Assembly (NCBI GenBank): GCA_963573385.1
Contig: CAUYLG010013766.1
Coordinates: forward strand, 1-64,000
DNA from: Cacajao melanocephalus
Lineage: Eukaryota > Chordata > Mammalia > Primates > Pitheciidae
Direction of reading: 5' to 3'
Length of the DNA: 64,000 nucleotides
In this document: positions 59,918 to 64,000 of the stretch, in pieces
Layout: every line of letters begins with the position of its first letter
Position numbering within the stretch: the first letter of the stretch is position 1
Position numbers and translations under genes: made by a program
The notes under the pieces: generated by a model
Database searches by the model: none
What the model saw: only the letters and a program-made list of their open reading frames with translations
What the model was told of the DNA's origin: nothing

Positions 59918-60213
59918 TTTATTTATTTATTTTGAGACAGAGTTTCGCTCTTGTTGCCCAGGCTGGAGTGCAATGGGCGATCTCGGCTCACCACAACCTC
60001 CACCTCCCAGGTTCAAGCGATTCTCCTACCTCAGCCTCCTTGTAGCTGGGATTACAGGCATGTGCCACCATGTCTGGCTAATTTTTTGTATTATCAGTAA
60101 AGACAGGGTTTCATCATGTTGGTCAGGCTGGTCTCGAACTCCCGACCTCAGGTGATCCGCCCACCTCAGCCTCCCAAAGTGCTGGGATTACAGGCATGAT
60201 CAACCGTGCCTGG
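59918..60213 (-). repeat. Alu
   Basis: Near full-length minus-strand Alu with an ATTT-type tail. Confidence 0.94.
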
Positions 60214-61004
60214 CCAATTCACAAGAATTTTTCAGAGAAAATATTAAAAAGAAGTTGTGTATTCTTTGCCTATTTTTAAGTGGAAAAATCTGAGGAAGAG
60301 TGCCTTGGGCTCACTGAAAGTCCTATCAAAGATGGCTATTTTATATATTTGTTAATAATTTTTTTTTCCAGATTCAGGTATTTTAATAAATATGTCAGAG
60401 ACATTAAGTTAAATATAACTTTTTCTTTTTTACCAATTTGGTTATTTGAGAACATTGCATTCTGCAAAGATGCTTACAAATTCTAATACGATAAATAAGT
60501 GGATATAATTAGAATATTAACTGAAAGTAAAAAGACAGTTGACTGAAGACACTTATTTTACTGAGTTTCAAAATCAAGTTATGAATTTCTGTGACTGCTT
60601 TATGAAAGGTACTGTGAAGTTTGTAGCATTGTGGAAACAATGGCCATAGAGATTTCAAAGTCCTTTGGCCGTACTGCTTGTCACTGTGTGGAAGAAAATT
60701 CAAAGTCTGTGAATTTATTATTTGACTTTTACACTGTTTCAGTAATTTAACTTCTTCATAGTGAGAAAAAAAGTCACAGATAAGAGATTCTTCATTAGGA
60801 TACACTTACTTGTTTCATTAGTGCAAGTTTCTTCTAAATTGAGAACATTAAGATTTAAATTGGTAGTTGGATTATGGATGTCATTGTAATCACAGCTGCT
60901 GCTTTTTATTTCCACATTTTATTTTGATTGTATACTATTGAGAAAATCCTATTTCTACAGGCAACTTCTATTCCTTTTATTATTATTGTTATTATTATTT
61001 TTTT

Positions 61005-61120
61005 TAAGATAGGGTTTCACCATGTTGGTCAGGCTGGTCTTGAACTCCCGACCTCAGGTGATCCGCCCACCTTGGCCTCCAAAGTGCTTGGATTACAGGC
61101 ATGAGCCACCACGCCCGGCC
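61005..61120 (-). repeat. Free Alu left monomer, ASR-like copy F
   Basis: On the minus strand it has 'aatccaagcactttggaggc' and 'gtcgggagttcaagacc', with a TTATTA-type tail. The perfect 14-bp duplication 'caacttctattcct' is at 60962-60975 and 61122-61135. Confidence 0.92.
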
Positions 61121-62707
61121 ACAACTTCTATTCCTGAGTATAATTTTACCTAAGTAGCTATGTGCAAACCTGAGTTTTAAGAATGTTCAGTGCGGAGCTG
61201 CAGTTTTCCTAATCAGTGACATGTTTATAAGAAGTTGAGATATGTGGAAAAAGCTGGCAGCAGAAACTTTATTCCTAGGTCTGCATAAAATCAAGGTGGC
61301 CTGGCAGCTTTAAGGGATGTGTTTGCATTTGATTTTTAACACATTGGCATGTGTATGCTGTTTTTCATTACAAATTATATATGTGACAGAGACAGTGTCA
61401 CAGCTTTGCAAGTATAAAGAATATTTTCAAAGTGAAATGCAAGCCAAACATTTACAGAACCCCAGAGCACCTTTCGGAGGCCCTAGGATCCCACCAATGT
61501 GGCTCTGCTAATTTAAGAACATCTGGTTTAGGAGATTATCCGTGCTATGCTTGATTGTTTTGCTTTTCTTCTAAACATTTTAAGCCAATGTTTAGGGATC
61601 ACGGTATTAGAAAAATAAGATTTTATTTCCATACATTGTTTTAAGTGGCTTGCTTACTAGCAGTCTTTTTTTTAAATATAAAGATGTTTAAATTCTAACA
61701 GTAGATGGTCAGCTAGATATCAGTGATTTGTTATTTAAACAAAATAAGGCACATGGCTGAATGTCTCACAGTTCTCTATTCCATTGGCAAATGTTTGAAG
61801 CCCAAAGGCTTGACTCAATATGGAAAAATTCCTGCATTTTAGCCTATTTTAAAAACATTTGTTAGGTGTTTACAGTGTAAAAGTAGTTTTACCCAATAAA
61901 GAAGCAAGACTTCCAGTAAGTTTAATGGAGGGTTTTCAGAGAAATTCCTCTCCTTTACCCTCCTCTTCTTCTTTTTTACAAAATTACTGTTTTGGGTCAT
62001 CATCCAATTTTTATAGTGGCCAAAGCTCCCATAGGAGCTTAAAACTTGTGAACATTTTGAGTGTTGGTAACAAGTATAATTTTCAGGTGCCAGAGGGCAC
62101 ATGTGATCTTTTACACAAAAATGCCTCTGACCTACAATCGGTAGTTCATCTTGAGTTGTCTCTTCTGTTAGTGGTCATGAATGACAGATACACATTTATT
62201 AGGTGAGTGACTGAAGCTAGGGGATGCCCTCTGTGTCTGAGATTTTCTCCCTGAACAAAGTTAGTTGGCTCATTCCTGATTGAACTTCTGACCTTGATCT
62301 CATTAACACCTGCTCTAAGGAAAGATTAAAGGGAGGCAGCCTGCCAGCTGCCAGCTGCATCCTTTTGCTGTCTAGGCAGACACTACAGAGATGGCCCACG
62401 TATGGGCCTAGAGATCTGTACATTTTAGAATTTAAAAATGATCAAGGAAATTCTTTTGTAAATTTTATTAGGAAGCCTTAGATTTTTAACCTTATCATTG
62501 TAGACCAAGTGATTGTTTTGGTGTGCTTTTGTTAAATATGCTAAATATTGTCTTTGATTGGATGCTGAGTTAAAGTATGGTTTTTTAGATGTGTGCTAAT
62601 TTAATAAAAATGTGACTTATTTGTCAGATTTTGGATCATCATGGGATAATCATTAGAGATATTTGCTGCTTATTCGTATTGTAAATGCTTTTTCTTTTTC
62701 TTTCTCT

Positions 62708-62992
62708 CTTTTTTTTTTTTTTTTTTTTTTTTTGAGACAAGAGTTTTGCTCTGTCACCACGATATCAGCTCACTGCAACCCCACGCGTCCTGGGTTCAAG
62801 TGACTCCCCTGGCTCAGCCTCCCAAGTAGCTGGAATTACATGGATGCCCCACCACACCCAGCTAATTTTTTGTATTTTTAGTAGAGATGTGGTTTCACCA
62901 TGTTGGCCAGGATGGTCTCGATCTCCTGACCTTGTAATCTGCCCGCCTCCCAAAGTGCTGAGATTACAGGCGTGAGCCACCACGCGCAGCCC
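62708..62992 (-). repeat. Alu
   Basis: Minus-strand Alu with a 24-T tail and a deletion near its 3' end. Confidence 0.93.
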
Positions 62993-63129
62993 TGTAAATG
63001 TCTTTTCTAAAAAGTTGATTCCTGGGTTACTTTGAGGTGATGGAAATCATGTAACAGCAGAAGGAGTTAAAGAAATAGACTAAAATATGGCTTGAATTAG
63101 AAGGAAATTTCCATTTAATAAGTGAGAAA

Positions 63130-63290
63130 TGGCTGGGCACAGTGAGTGGCTCATGCGCATAATCCTAGCACTTTGGGAGGCCAAGGTAGGTGGATTGCTT
63201 GAACCCAGGAATTTGAGAACTAGCCTGGGCAACATGGCAAAACGCAATCTCTATTATAATATTTTTTTTTAAAAAAAGAGAGAGAAATCA
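63130..63290 (+). repeat. Old Alu, left part
   Basis: Diverged plus-strand left monomer ending in an A/T-rich tail. Confidence 0.82.
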
Positions 63291-63754
63291 ATAGATAACT
63301 AAAATAGTTTCCAGATCTATTCTAATGCTGAGAAATTTTGTTTTGCAGTATTTTTTATGATTAATATTTCATAAATATGATTAATGGAGGGAGGGGTATT
63401 TTGTAAAAACCCACCAAAAATTTAAGTACTTTGATTTAACATGGATAGTTTTAATTTCAAAATTGTTATTTTTGGTGTGCTTATGTTAAATACATTAAAT
63501 ATTGTAAATATTTCGCTTTTTAAAATTTGATAGGGTATTTACTAGTTGGCTTTCCTCTATTTTTTTTCAGGTTACTTCATTTTTCTTCTTGCAGTCATGC
63601 TTTTTAATCATTTGAATAATTTAGTTTAGCTTTATGTCTCAAACTCTGTTAATGGAAGTAGTTCCTTCAGATACTTTGCTTAGGTATACTGTATTTTGTA
63701 ATTCTCTATTCAGCTGTGTAGGCTATGGTCACCACTTATTTTGATCATCCACAA

Positions 63755-63905
63755 AGGGTCAATCCTTTGTGCTAGGCACCTTCGGACACATTGTCTGCTT
63801 AGTCTTGCTCTCAGTACTGTGAAAATAAGCAATGATGTCCTCATGTTTTTCATGAGGAAAATGCGACTCAGAGAAGATACCAAATATATTGGGCAATTAC
63901 TATTT
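63755..63905 (-). repeat. MIR fragment
   Basis: 'gtgctaggcaccttcggaca' and 'catgaggaaaatgcgactca' match antisense MIR. Confidence 0.6.
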
Positions 63906-64000
63906 ACATAACAACCATTCATTGAACTCCTGCTGAATGCCAGTCTCCATTCTAAGTGTCAAGGTTATTGGAATGAAGATACAAGCTCTTGGATCCAAGA

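Overview
This is a primate nuclear genome segment. Alu elements sit every kilobase or so, and there are old L1, MIR, L2, hAT and Tigger remnants. Coding sequence is limited to short exons with GT-AG boundaries. Two genes lie head to head. SLC26A8 (testis anion transporter 1, TAT1) is on the minus strand in the left half, and MAPK14 (p38-alpha MAP kinase) is on the plus strand in the right half. This is the arrangement known at human 6p21.31. The p38-alpha residues agree with the human protein. The SLC26A8 residues, and two synonymous sites in MAPK14 exon 1, differ from the human sequences as I remember them, so a non-human catarrhine (for example an Old World monkey) is more likely than human. 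That species call is an inference from memory.

Layout. From 1 to about 30.85 kb lies the 5' part of SLC26A8, read right to left: a candidate non-coding first exon in a CpG-rich promoter (about 30.6-30.95 kb), then coding exons at 25,700-25,889, 18,715-18,854, 5,957-6,073 and 2,709-2,890. Their junction phases join without a break and give the first 209 residues of the transporter. Downstream exons lie left of the window. From about 30.95 to 33.1 kb is the intergenic spacer, holding L2-like remnants. At 33.1-34.3 kb is the MAPK14 CpG island with two perfect TCTCGCGAGA palindromes and a GC-rich leader. Exon 1 coding sequence is at 33,779-33,894 (residues 1-38 plus two bases) and exon 2 is at 59,490-59,619 (to residue 82). 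The 25.6 kb intron between them and the start of intron 2 are filled with repeats and unassigned sequence. Further MAPK14 exons lie to the right.

The two genes have no known joint function. SLC26A8 is a sperm and spermatocyte anion transporter, and MAPK14 is a ubiquitous stress kinase. What they share is divergent promoters with TSSs about 2.5-3 kb apart.

I found no new multi-gene system. The observations most worth following are: (1) at least six free Alu left-monomer retrocopies that share the same diagnostic changes, each with its own target-site duplication, possibly the ASR (Alu/snaR-related) family; (2) a 50-bp-arm, 15-nt-loop inverted repeat in SLC26A8 intron 1 that pairs best as RNA in the SLC26A8 sense; (3) the paired TCTCGCGAGA sites about ten helical turns apart at the MAPK14 promoter; (4) an AUG-free MAPK14 leader that is open in frame with the kinase for 91 codons.
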